This document shows positions 47,414 through 59,398 of a stretch of 64,000 nt of DNA, one piece after another. A model generated the notes under the pieces. It did no database searches. It was not told the DNA's origin and worked only from the letters and a program-made list of their open reading frames with translations. The translations under genes and the position numbers were made by a program. The DNA is from Owenia fusiformis (taxonomy: Eukaryota; Annelida; Polychaeta; Sabellida; Oweniidae), in contig CAIIXF020000008.1 in assembly GCA_903813345.2 (NCBI GenBank), forward strand, positions 3,357,341 to 3,421,340, written 5' to 3'. Positions within the stretch are counted from its first letter, which is position 1; the number at the start of each line of letters is the position of its first letter.

Positions 47414-48488
47414 CCCCTACCCCCTGTTTGAAAATGAATAGATGGCGCCTCTTTAACTGCCCATAGCGAATTTACTTACCACACATTTTTACTCAAGTTA
47501 AGATAATTTACTCTAGAGAGTGTCTGGAACAAAATGATACCCTCAAACCTTTTTTACTAGCCGATCACCGAAATCGGAGCTGGGGACAGCACTACTATAT
47601 CTGCAAGGAAAAATTGTCAAGACACAAGTCATGGCTTATTTGAAAGGTCTGTCTCTTTGTGCTAAAACAAAAAATCAGAATATTGAAAAAATCTGTGATA
47701 AGACCCCTTTTCCCGTGGCCTGGCTCAAATACTGAAATCTTTCATTTGGATAAAGTGAATAAACTTTCATATACAATAATCAAAATATACAAAATAAGAA
47801 TACAAGCATATGTCTGCTGTAAAGCTGTTGTGTCTGTCTGCAGAGCATTCCAATACAAATCCAAGCATACCGGGTGTGCCTCAACCAACTTGTATAGACT
47901 TCCAGTGCGCAAATTTATCCACTGATGCAAACAATTGATTTCACAGTGCATTGTATTTTTCATAATGTGGCGGTACATCATCAATTTGGTAATTTTTTTT
48001 ATTTTTTTTTTATTTTTGCAAACTTCTGCGTCAAATCATTCCTTTTACTTTCCTATAACAAAACCCTCTAAATAGCAATAGCAATTGTAGCTCAACGCCC
48101 CTATTTCTAGATATTAACATGTCCAGCTTTAGACTTTGTAACGCCCTCTATTTAAAAAACACAGAATGTCAGCAAATTCAATACCGTTCAAAAACCATCT
48201 TCCAGATGTAAATTGTGATCTGGGAGTTGTGTTATGAATGAATGAAGTGAATGATTTACACTTCAAAAGGATACCAGAAATACTTGTCCTTGATCCAAAG
48301 GAATTAGTTTCCGAAATGACCGAGGAAAAAATTGTGAACATTGAAATTATTGTTCAAAGCACCAAGTAGATTTAAACCAAAAACCAATGATGAATTGTAA
48401 GACACACTTGGTATGATTGAATTATGTGTATTTGTAATACACTATCTAGTTCATGTATTTATTTATTTAAGTAAAAAAAAGTTTCATT

Positions 48489-49336
48489 AGAGAGATTTCG
48501 CACCTCGTGAAAGTACAACTTATAACGTATACTTATACTTATAGGTAAACGTACAAGGTGTTTCATAATGTGGGCTTTTCGTCAGGAAAGATCTTCTCGG
48601 ACTGTAATAAATACAGGTCAAAGGGATGCCATTTGTACTTTCTTGAATTGTAGCATGTTTAGTTGATCCAAATGTGTTTGTCTAGAATAAAATAGGCTCA
48701 TATATAATACATATGTTATAGACCCATCTCTTCTCAAATTGACTTTTTGGAGATGCTCGTTATGAAACACCCTGTATGTCATTTGTTGAGCTACTGAATG
48801 GGTCGTTTTCAGGAATTGCTAGAACCTACTGGTTTGATTGGTGTTTCAAATTGATGGTTAAAGTATTTGATTGGATACTGTTCCCACTCAGCCAATTAAT
48901 TAAAAAAAATGCTTGCACACACATGTAGGCAAATCTTTATACGGAGATCCAACTGTATACGTTATCATCTACGTAAATATACCGTTTAGTAAGTTCATTG
49001 AACTTATACTGATCATGAAAACATTGAAATAATCAACTTGTTTATGTAATGACTCACTTTAAAGAATCATGACTCACTTTAAAGGATCGTGTTTATAATA
49101 CACTACAACTAAAAGGACACGGAAGCAAGCATTTAATTATAATGTGCATAATCTACACGTGCAGATGACAGTGCATTCACAGTCTCTAGTTGATGGAGCT
49201 TTTCTATAACGGGAAAAGTTATGTTCCATTAAGTACAATTTAAAATTGATTTTAGTAAATATAATAGTTCGACATGACCCTTTAAACTATACGTATACGT
49301 ATACGTTGAACTTTCACTTATGTGCGAAATCTCTCT
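48489..49336. mobile_element. 848-bp TIR element (PIF/Harbinger-like size and 3-bp TSD)
   Basis: Ends AGAGAGATTTCGCAC and GTGCGAAATCTCTCT, flanked by ATT. Arms of about 60 bp include alternating TATACGTATACGT runs. No transposase. It contains the mariner-type MITE at 48554-48774. Confidence 0.75.
48554..48774. mobile_element. 221-bp mariner-type MITE, nested
   Basis: Ends CAAGGTGTTTCATAATG and TATGAAACACCCTG, flanked by TA. Confidence 0.75.
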
Positions 49337-50001
49337 ATTATCTCAATAAATGTTTTTTTATGTAGCATACATTAATCAAGTAAAGTGTCCGGAAAATAAT
49401 ATTATCAAATAGTCATGGTATATCGTACATGAACTTACCTGAAAGTGTAGGTCTTCTGAATGGAGGCCCTTAGTTACTCACCATTTATACAAAGAAAGAA
49501 ATTTTCATATTCAAACCAGCATCATGAGATTTGCCGTAACCTATCATAAGCGAATTACAAAGATGTCAAAACCGACAAATAATGTTTAATCAGAGGTTAA
49601 TTATAATCTCCTGCCATTTGAATATTAAATTATAATCCAAATTAGACACAAACTACACATTGCTGATTGACTGACACGACGATGTGTATTTATCTCTATT
49701 AGACAAGACGTAATACCGACTACCGGGCCCTCATAATGTACATATATACAATCCTAGATGCAGAATCTTTAACACACAAGAACGCGAAAACTCCTATAAA
49801 TATTCTTATTTTTCAGTATATGAACAGTTATAGGATTTTGAAATTGTCAATTTCCAGAACTTTTACATTCAACTAAAATCTTTAACAGGCCATATTTTTT
49901 ATATTTTCCATCTTATTGTACAACATAACATCAACCAACTACTCACTTGGATTCACAACTGATCGATCATAAGCAACCAGCGCGCGCATTATAGGGTTTC
50001 A

Positions 50002-52230
50002 TATGACGCGGTATCGCCGCCAGAACCGCGCGAACAATCGCGCGAATAATTCATGTTTACCGCGCGAATGTTTTTTTATTCCCGCGGTTGATTTTGACCA
50101 ATAGAAATCGCGCGTCTGCATAAGTATCCGCCCGGAAAATTGTGTTACCGTCGCCCGATGATACCCAACCAATGGGGTAGCACTAAAATGCGGCCTAATT
50201 ATGTTAAGTTCGCCCGAGTCATACCAACAAATGAAAGCCAACGTCACAACTCGACAAGAGGTTCACCATATGTTATGATCTCCAGCCCTCAAAGAAAGTA
50301 CATGCAATTTATGATAACTGAAGTTTATATCGTCATAATGTTGTTAAAAACTGATTATTACGCATCTGAAATACAATTATATACTTAAGGAATAAATAAT
50401 GATAGGCCATTCAATATGGTGAAATTCAGCACGAGTTGGACAGAATGTTGTACAAAGCACGAACCGAAGGTGAGTGCATTTGTACTAACATTCTGTCCAA
50501 CGAGTGCTGAATTTCACCATATTGAATGGCCTATCATTATTTATTCCGATTCAAACATAAAAATTAGTAAAAGCCGTGTCTGTGGAACGGGCATGAAGGA
50601 AGAATACGCATGCTGTCAAGATTCTGAAGAACAGCTATCCCCGGACAGAGCCCCAGATGTGCAGCTGAGATGTGACGTCACTCAAAACAATGCAAATTGC
50701 AGATTGAATAGAGCATCTATGGAAAATTAGAGAACGTTCTATATTGGCTATGCTGCATTCTGATTGGTTGAGAAATTCGAATAGAGCACGGTCATGTTTG
50801 AATATCGTATATAAGTGTTAAGTGTTATTCCTCCATTTGGTTAATAAAAGTTTAAATCACTTAGTTTTCAATGCAAATAAGCAGATGAGTTAATGATAAC
50901 AACTTTGATAGGAATTCTTTCTCATCGTGGAGAAATAAATCATTATATCACCAGGAATTTTATTAAAACTCATTTTTGCATGCCATGCTATATTACACTT
51001 ATATTTCACATCTAATTTATATATACAGTAATCAGTAATTGTGAAATTAAAATGCATATCTACTAAATGTTTTAATATAAATACGTCGGACTAGTTTTAG
51101 GCAACAGATAGTAGAACGCACACTGATACAGTGTTTAAATTGGTTTTGCCCTTTCGCTTTTCTAAATCGACTCATGATGTCTCAGTTGTAACTTAATGTA
51201 AAGATTTAAAAGTTTAAAACATTTAAAAGTTTTTTTTCAGTTCAAGAGATTATAAAAGAAAAATTGACAGAATTTGATATTATTTTGTTTATTGTTCTTT
51301 TAATGTTAGACATAATTCTGTTTATATTGTTTTGGTTTTAATTTTTGCAAGGGATGACTTGAACCGGGTTCATTAATGCATCATTAGAAACTTTCCTCGA
51401 ATTAACCTAAGGAATTTCAAGTTTAGTACCCCGAGCACAAGGGCTTTAGAAAATGTATTCCATTATTTCAGTTGTGTTATAAATGGGATAAAGGGAGATT
51501 AAAATCATATTTAATAGAATCTACGCCATTTGTCTTCAATATTGTTATCTACCATAATCTAAAATTCCCGTTCATACTCTCTGCAAAAAAGTGGTATAAA
51601 CCTGGAACAATATCCAGTGGATATTGGTATCCTGGCTGCAAATCCATGCGTATGATTAATTACAATGTTAAACATTTACAAAACTAAATTCACTTAACCT
51701 TTTTAAACCACATGATTGTATTTTCAAATGTTGGTAATATTTCCGAATAAAAAGTTGAGCAAATGGAGTAAGTCAAAACCAAATAACACGACTAATGAAT
51801 ATTGGTTAACTACGTATTTAAGTAAACATTTTGTGATGGGTACTATGAATAGGCAGACTTGTAAATACCATTATTTATCCCTAAACTGCCGTTTTCAACG
51901 GTTCTAGCTACATCATGAACTGTTCGCCGAACTCCTCTAATAAACTGCTTCAATTCGGCACCCCTACCAGCAATTAGATCAACGAATAAGAAGATTTAGT
52001 GGTTGAATCGAATATTTTGGACTTCTAATCAAAATGGTGGCATTCTTTTGAAAACATGGTTTTGAATGGTTAATTTAAGTCGGGCGAAGTTGAGACTTGA
52101 GAAACAATCGCGCGAATAAGTTATCACTTTCTATTGGTTGATTATGATCGCGCAACTGTAAAATTGTCGCGCGACTAATGAAATAGTCGCGCGATCATTC
52201 GCGCGGTTCTGGCGGCGATACAGCGTCATA
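50002..52230. mobile_element. 2.2-kb CGCG-rich TIR element of unknown family
   Basis: Ends TATGACGCGGTATCGCCGCC and the near-inverse, with a 6-bp duplication GTTTCA (49996-50001, 52231-52236). The TIRs carry many TCGCGCGA palindromes, in contrast to the AT-rich interior. No long ORF, so non-autonomous. A long hairpin lies inside at 50390-50550. Confidence 0.85.
50390..50550. repeat. Near-perfect hairpin with about 67-bp stems
   Basis: GGAATAAATAATGATAGGCC at the left is answered by its complement at the right; the stems continue through ACAGAATGTT with a short loop. Possibly a small palindromic MITE. Confidence 0.85.
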
Positions 52231-52239
52231 GTTTCAGTC

Positions 52240-53700
52240 AATATTATGTATTGTACAGATGCTCATGATCAGTTTGAAAATGTTCAATAAATACGGTGTA
52301 ACAATATTTCATTTTTTTTGATAATGTCAAAAACAACGTTTTTACAAGACATAATAAATGAATGATAAAGAGGTATTTTCGAACTTTACTCTGATGGGGC
52401 CTTAACCGATATGTTGATTCAATACCGTAACTCGATAAACCCGGGAATAAATCCCTTTAATTTACCATAATTCTTACAATATTCGACCCAATGTTCTTCC
52501 TCTATAGTCTAGAAGGAACATCAAATTGATCAATAGACTCCGAGAAAGAATAAAAGTAACATATTTGATGCAATACTCACCGTAGTCTAGACAACGAAAT
52601 ACCAACTAAGATGTGATTCCCGGATCTACGATCTACGACTTTCAATTACTTATACAAATTGTATACATTCGTATTACAATCTCTTTGATAATGTCAATCC
52701 ATCCATTGGTGTAGTGCACTCTTGTTTGTTAGTGTTTAATGTATCGATTACGTTTTATGGACATGAACTTTTAACATTTCTTCTTTCTTCTTACTTAGTC
52801 AAAACAACCGAAATGAAAACAAGTGGGTGTTTACATGTAAGGATACAATTGTTTTTCATCTAGATCTTAAAGTATTGGCTTTTTACTGTGAAATTAATGC
52901 GATTCTAATGAATTGAGTATGACAATAAAGATAAAGTGGACATCCTTTGATTTTGAGTTGTATGACTGATGTATTGCACTTATTTATTGAAGCAGTGTTG
53001 ATTTATATATTTTGATATGTTGTGATCTTACAAATGACCATTGAAATTTCATCTGCATCACATCAAGGTAAAGTATCAATTGTATTGAGACATCTTATTT
53101 CATTTGAATTGAATATTGAAAATAGATTTGATGAGACGATAAATGTCACGATGCACTTGATCAATTAACGTGTGAAATGTGTCTCGGGTGCACTTATACA
53201 TATAATTATGTATATTAGTATTGTTTTACATAACATGAATCTTAAAACCTATAGCTACTACGTCTGAAGCATATGTACTAAATTATTTTATTAGTTAATT
53301 TTGAAAATATATCCATGTCCTCTTTGTCTTCAGTAAACGACCTATTTGGTAAAATTTCTGATTAGAGGACTGCAAAAATACCAATAACTCCAAAGTAAAA
53401 TAAAACACATAATAATAGGCCAAAGGATGTACCAGCCTTTATAATCATCAATAGTGTCCCATATATCCGGTTAAGAAAATGGGGAAGGTCAGTATTCAAT
53501 GTCAGTTAATAGCAGTCATGATGTATCACTCGTCATTTTCACATTTCATCCACCAATGATCTATTGAATTATGAAATAGATGTTATGAATGTATTTTGGA
53601 ATAATTAATAAAATTATTGTCATATTTTACAAATGAGTCATTTCACCTTAACTTTATTTTGTCATTTTATTAACAACTCATCTAGAGCTAGATGTAAACT
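52240..53700. other. Intergenic, nothing recognised
   Basis: AT-rich, no repeat or coding exon that I could support. A GTGAG donor-like site (minus, near 52578) stands alone. Confidence 0.35.
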
Positions 53701-53714
53701 AGGCGTACAAAATA

Positions 53715-54484
53715 CAGGGTGTCCAAAAAACAGTACCGTAGGAAAGTTGAATAACTCGGCCAATTTTTTTTGATAATAATCTGCTTGTTGAGTCAAAATC
53801 TACAGTTCCTTACAAAACATGCCCTAAATGTGCACCTCTCCTCTCTATGCACAATTCAATCTGGCGAACAAAGTTGTTGATGATCTTCCCCCACACATAT
53901 CTTTCTGAATAGACAAGTTTATTCCAAGAACAATTGAAAGTTGAAACTGAGGCTTACATCCTCCTGATGAAATGTTACAACATCCATTGCATTCTGAACA
54001 ATGCGTTGCCTGGGTGGCAATGACGAAAAATGAAATCATCAGTCCTTTTTGATTCGAAGGTGACTGGGGACGATGCTTTGGTGGTCAGCTCATCAGTCGC
54101 AGAACGCAAATCATATGGGCAGTTCATTTACCAGATCTAAATCCCCCAGATTTTTATCTTTGGGGGTTTCTCAAAGCCTATGTGTATACTGACAGGCCAC
54201 TAACAATCTTAGGAGGGCAACAACTACCCCAATATGTACCATCCCCATTGATATGTATAGGTTAGGGTCATTAACAACTTGGTTCACAGTATTCGTTTGT
54301 GTATAGAGAGGAGAAGTTCCCACTTTGAGTACTGTAGTTTTTGACACAATTGACAGATTACCATCAAACTTCCAGAACAAAATTCACATAGAATAAACTT
54401 AATAGTTCTAAAATTTCAAGGCAAAATATGCAAAATTGACTGAATTATTTAACTTTCTTACGGTCCTGTTTTTTGGACAACCTG
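53715..54484 (+). mobile_element. Degraded mariner-like element
   Basis: TIRs CAGGGTGTCCAAAAAACAGT and the near-inverse. The plus strand keeps a transposase C-terminal fragment, PDLNPPDFYLWGFLKAYV (about 54130-54185), matching the mariner SPDLNPxDFxLWG motif. About 770 bp, clearly shorter than an intact mariner. Confidence 0.85.
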
Positions 54485-55161
54485 AATATCAAAAGACTAG
54501 TATACATGTCATCTATAACAAAAAATAAAGTATGGATTTTGGTTCACTTTGTACAGTTCAAAATCAAATCTAGATTTTCCACAGATCTTAAACCAGGGCC
54601 ACATGTAGATGGTCTAGTCTGGTGTTGTTGACAAGTAACACCCCGGCCCGAACAAAACACAAATTGGTGTTGATTTGTACTGACTGTTGATATAAGATAA
54701 TTTTCTTTGTTGTTGGTTACACAATAACTATAATTGGAGTTGCAACACAGCTAGTGAAAATGCTGTTAGCGTTTGAACAAACAATGCTATTCTGATATTT
54801 TACTGATAATTTATTTCAGATATCAGAGCTATCTGAAATTCAAAATGTAGCCATGGTCAAATTCATGAAGCTGAATGAGCGGACATCTCATTTTAGACAA
54901 AGGGAAAGAAGGATAAAACTGGACAATGGATTAGCATTATACTTGTCCAAACATTTTTTTGTTTGTACTAAAATACACTAAAATAGCTAATCGATCGGTT
55001 TTTTTGCAATGTACAGAGTAAAATCAAATGTTAAATATGTGACATAAGTCAAAATCAATTTGATAAGCAAACCGGTAGAAGAAAGCGTCTTTTTATTTGG
55101 AGGTTTATCATTATGTATATGATCGAAAATTCCAGTACACAGACTTCGACCTGACATTGCA
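54485..55161. other. Intergenic, nothing recognised
   Basis: No coding exon, repeat or TIR pair that I could support. Confidence 0.35.
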
Positions 55162-55380
55162 GGGTGGGATATTCTATGTAATAGTAAGGTGATTGCAGTT
55201 CTCTAAACAATAGCAACAGGGTTGGATATTCTATGTATTAGACTTCCTTTAGGGTTTATGGTAAGGTGATTGCAGTTCTCTAAACAATAGCAAAAGGGTT
55301 GGATATTGTATGTATTAGACTTCCTTTAGGGTTAATGGTAAGGTGATTGCAGTTCTCTAAACAATAGCAATATACGTGTA

Positions 55381-55656
55381 ATGCAATGTTATGTGATTCA
55401 TAACAGGGTGTCTGAATATAACGTGGGCTGTAAAATAACAGTTCCAGTATCATCGGTACAACTTGCGTTGTTGGAGAGCAGTTGGCCAGCACCAATAAAG
55501 TGCCGAGAATGGGTGTCTCGTCGGTCCTATAATAATAGTCCGATGGACGACGCCGATCTTGATTACAGTGATATCTATCATTCAACCAAGGAATATGACG
55601 GTTATTCAAATACAGAGTGTCGCGATTACGTCTATACAAACGATAATGTTGACTGA
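55381..55656 (+). CDS. LINE ORF1-like protein (91 aa)
   Basis: No domain recognised; acidic, Tyr/Asp-rich C-terminus (DDADLDYSDIYHSTKEYDG). Its TGA overlaps the ATG of ORF2 (TGATG), an arrangement that supports it being the genuine end of ORF1 and suggests coupled translation. It may be only the C-terminal part of ORF1. Confidence 0.5.
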   Translation: MQCYVIHNRVSEYNVGCKITVPVSSVQLALLESSWPAPIKCREWVSRRSYNNSPMDDADLDYSDIYHSTKEYDGYSNTECRDYVYTNDNVD

Positions 55657-58600
55657 TGGCTGGCCTGACAATTATGTTATATTTTGTGTATATAGTTCAG
55701 TTTCTGCTTTTGACACACACGCAATCAATGAACTGCACTGGTAACAATAAAAATGATGGGCCAGTAAATCTTGATTTTTCTCTTAATATTGCATCTTGGA
55801 ATGCGAACGGTTTGGGCATCTCCAAACCTTATCTGTCACATCTTATGGAATTTAATGACATTGTTTTAATACAGGAACATTGGTTGCATAGTGGTTCAAA
55901 GCATGTTCTAGATGACATAGATATGCATTTTAATTGTACAGTTTTTGAAAGTAGTAGAGATTTGTCTGTTTTTGATAATTACCATAACATAGGCCATGGT
56001 GGCATTGCCATACTTGTTAAAAATGATGTACAACAGTTGGTTTCGAAAGTTAACTTGAAATGCAATAATACAGATAGGTTATGTGCCATTGATGTTAATT
56101 GTAATGAACGACACTTATATGTTGTATGTGTATACTTGCCACACCAAAATTGTAAAAAGGTTAGTTTTACAGAGGTTTTGGTTGAACTTGAGATGTGCAT
56201 AGCTGTTTTGATGAAAAAGGGTGATATCATAATCTTTGGTGATACGAATGCATGTATTGATTCCTTATATGGAGATAGGGGTATAGGTTGTCCAACACGT
56301 AATGGGAGATTGTTTATGGATTTTAGTAATAGAAATGGGCTAATCCCAGTTGATATGTTGAGTAAAATTTGGAAGGGACCTTCATATACATTTAGTAGAG
56401 ATTACACCGGCAGTTCGTATATTGATCATTGTGTAATATCTGCCGCATTGTTAGAGAACATCAAGTCTGGAGTAACGCATAATGAATGTATCATTAATAC
56501 CTCTGATCACCTGTCTATGTCAGTTAATATTGTATTTGATGGACAGGCACCATGCTCCCTAAACAACATATTAAATGACACATTAAATGAATCATACATC
56601 TCATGGGATCAGCTCTCAGATAGCGATATTGATTTGTTGTATACATCAAAAGTTCAGGATCTTTTAGAACATGTACAAACCGATTTTGAGGATAATTGTA
56701 AAGATCAGGGATATAATGTGCATATTATAGATAAAACATTAGAGAATGTTACAGAGATTTTGAAATCGGTCGCTGAGGGTAACATGCCAAAGCGCAAATA
56801 TAATAAGCGTCTGAAACCATACTGGAATTCCACAGTCAAAGATTTTATGAAAGAAAAGAATAGGCTGTGGAATCGTTGGAAATGCAGCGGAATGCAGCGG
56901 GGCGATGACGAGCTTTGGCTTTTATATAAAGAATCCAAACGGAATTACAGGCGGGCTTTAAGAATGGCCGAAATGCAATATAATATTACCTGTCAAAAGA
57001 AAATTGACGAGTCTCAGGATGTGGATTCGAGATACTATTGGTATTTAGCTAACAGACATAAACGGGATTGTAAACAATCGATACATATTAGAGCTGATGA
57101 TGGGACTGTGCTACAAGATCCTAGTGATATTAGAAATGAATGGGCTAATTATTTTGAGAAACTGTTTACCCCAAAATGTAATGTTAATTTTGATTCCGAC
57201 TTTAAAGATTATATTGATTCTCGAGTAAATATTATGAAAAAAGAATACCAAAACAACAGTGATGGCTCTTTTGATGTTAATTTTGACAATGAAGAACTCT
57301 TGAAAGCGATTACGTCATTGAATAACAGACGTGCTAGTGGTATGGACGGTGTATCAGCTGAGCATCTTAAATATGGTGGCATGGCACTTATTAATCTTTT
57401 AACTGCGATTTTTAATGCTATGTTTAAGTATGAACATGTACCAAGTAGTTTAAAAGTAGGAGTTATGATAACACTGTATAAAGGTGGTAATAAGGATGTT
57501 CTTGATAAAGATAACCACCGGGGAATAACTCTAATGAGTACATATAGTAAGATATTAGATAGGTTGATTTTAAACCATAGCAAATGTTGTGATCATTTTA
57601 ATAGGTCAAAACTTCAATATGCAGCACAGTCAGGGTCATCTTGTATTGACACCTCCCTTGTCCTTAGGGAAACAGTTGCCCATCAACTTGAAAATGGCTC
57701 AGATGCCTATGTTTTGGCAATTGACGTGAAAAAGGCATTTGATACGGTTTTTACAAATGGCTTGATGTTTTTGTTATATAATCAGGGTATCAACGGAAAA
57801 TTGTGGAAAATTATCTATGAGACATATGTAGGATATCGTTGCTGTGTTAAGGTCAATGGTATATTAAGTAATTTATTTTATGTTCAACAAGGGGTCCACC
57901 AAGGTGGGGTCCTTTCTATGGAATTGTATGTAAGATTCATGAACCCTTTGTTATTAGAATTAGAGAGCTCTGGACATGGATGTCAGGTACGGGGGTTAAA
58001 TTGTGTTGCTCCATCGTACGCAGATGACACCATACTGGTATCAATGTTCAGACATAGCATGCAAGAAATGCTGCACATTTTTTATAATTATGCAAATAGA
58101 TGGAGATTTGAGATCCATCCAGGGAAATGTGCAGCAGTTCACTTTACTAGAAGTAGTTTTAAAGATGTACAACCTTTTGATTTCGGATCCGCTAAGATTC
58201 CGATAAACAAAGACCTTGTTCATCTTGGGTTACCAGTTACACAGCGGGATATAGCCTATCACTTAGACAATGTAACATCTAGGGCAAGGCGCAATTTCTA
58301 TGCCACTGTAGACTGTGTCACCCCCGAAAAGTGTAGCGTAAATCCCTTACCTGCTTCTAATTTATATTGGACTGTTTCAATTCCTACCATGCTATATGGT
58401 GTCGAGGTATTAAATTATAATGTATCAAATATTAAAACTTTAGAAAAGGTGCATGCCAATTCGGCCAAGTCAATTCAATCTCTTCCAAAGAACACAACTG
58501 ATTGTGCCGTGATTGCTCAACTTGGTTGGACAGGTATAAGCGAAACTATTGCAATCAGGAAGCTCATGTATTTCTGGCACATCTTTAATACTAGTGTTGG

Positions 58601-59066
58601 TATTTGTAAGAAGTTAAGTATCTTTAGATGGTATGCTATACTATATAGCTTCTTCGTAGATAAATGTGCTGTAACAGTTTCATCACCAATTAGGGAAATT
58701 ATACAACTTGGAATGCAATATGATCTTATAGGAAGAATGGATAGCTATATTTCTAATAACACATTTCCATCCAAGTGGCACTGGAAAAAGATAGTGAAAA
58801 GTTCTGTTCTTACAAAGTCTCTGCAAAGATGGCGTTTTCAATGTATGACATATAATAAAATCAAACATTATAGAGAAGTAGTAACTACTCGTACTCCAAT
58901 AGTCTGGTACCAGCTATGTAAATACAAACCTGAAATGATATTCAAATGTAAACTTATGGTGAGACTACTGGTTGGTGAAGGTGTTGGTCGTCATACCGAG
59001 CCAAATGTGAATAGGGTGTGCCCAATGTGTAATTCGCATGAATCATTGTTACATTTTATTTTGTGA
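55656..59066 (+). pseudogene. LINE ORF2: AP endonuclease plus reverse transcriptase, frameshifted near its end
   Basis: Residues about 40-300 form the endonuclease: IASWNANGLG, QEHWL, FGDTNA, SYIDH and SDHLS carry the catalytic Asn, Glu, Asp and His positions. Residues about 540-800 form the RT, with HRGITLMSTYSKILDR, LAIDVKKAFD and YADDTILVS (near 58018). A C-terminal cysteine/histidine motif begins CPMCNSHESLLHF, but the frame stops at 59066 (TGA). The remainder (CDVLETTRNPIRPYL to LNSLNVLH) continues in another plus-strand frame to 59244, so a 1-nt change has broken an otherwise intact protein. Best read as the CR1/Jockey group. Confidence 0.9.
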
Positions 59067-59244
59067 TGTGCTGGAAACAACTAGAAATCCTATACGACCT
59101 TACTTAGGCGGGAGTGACCTAAATGTAATTGAAAATATTTTTGCCCCAAATGAATATGATGATTGTATTATAATAGCCAGGACAGTGTATCATATGTACC
59201 AACTGAGAACTAGATTTCTCAATTCTCTAAACGTCCTGCACTGA
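59067..59244 (+). pseudogene. LINE ORF2 C-terminal remainder (shifted frame)
   Basis: Continues the C-terminal domain of the preceding ORF2 after the frameshift: CDVLETTRNP to ARTVYHMYQLRTRFLNSL. It aligns in layout with the C-termini at 9-218 and 59700-59967. Confidence 0.75.
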
Positions 59245-59398
59245 ACAACTACTGTATATTTTGTTATATTTTTGTATGTTTTTTCTTCATAACCTTTTAT
59301 AACCTTTTATGTTAAACTATATGTATATGATCAGAATTGGTCGCAATAAAGAAATATATATATATATAGCAACAGGGTTGGATATTCTATATATTAGT

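Larger units (their letters stand above)
43143..47592. mobile_element. 4.45-kb foldback element with about 1.8-kb inverted arms
   Basis: Ends GTGCTGTCCCCAGCTCCGAT and the inverse, flanked by TA (43141-43142, 47593-47594). The arms (43143 to about 44960; about 45580-47592) include tandem units of about 160-170 bp around TCTCACCTTAATAACTTCCA: about five units in the left arm, fewer in the right. The loop is about 600 bp. No transposase ORF, so it is non-autonomous. The right arm is split by a hAT-like MITE. Confidence 0.88.
55372..59364 (+). mobile_element. CR1-like non-LTR retrotransposon (LINE), nearly complete
   Basis: About 4 kb with a short ORF1-like frame, a long ORF2, and a 3' UTR ending CAATAAAGAAATATATAT. 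Flanked by ATAGCAA (left 55365-55371 and right after the AT tail), a target duplication inside the 77-bp array. Probably 5' truncated, since the first ORF begins almost at the junction. Confidence 0.88.

Noticed and set aside
49430-49490. Donor-like site (minus) as an upstream 5' UTR exon of the VWA gene
   Set aside because: A GTAAGT donor at 49437 exists, but nothing links it to 42035 without transcripts.
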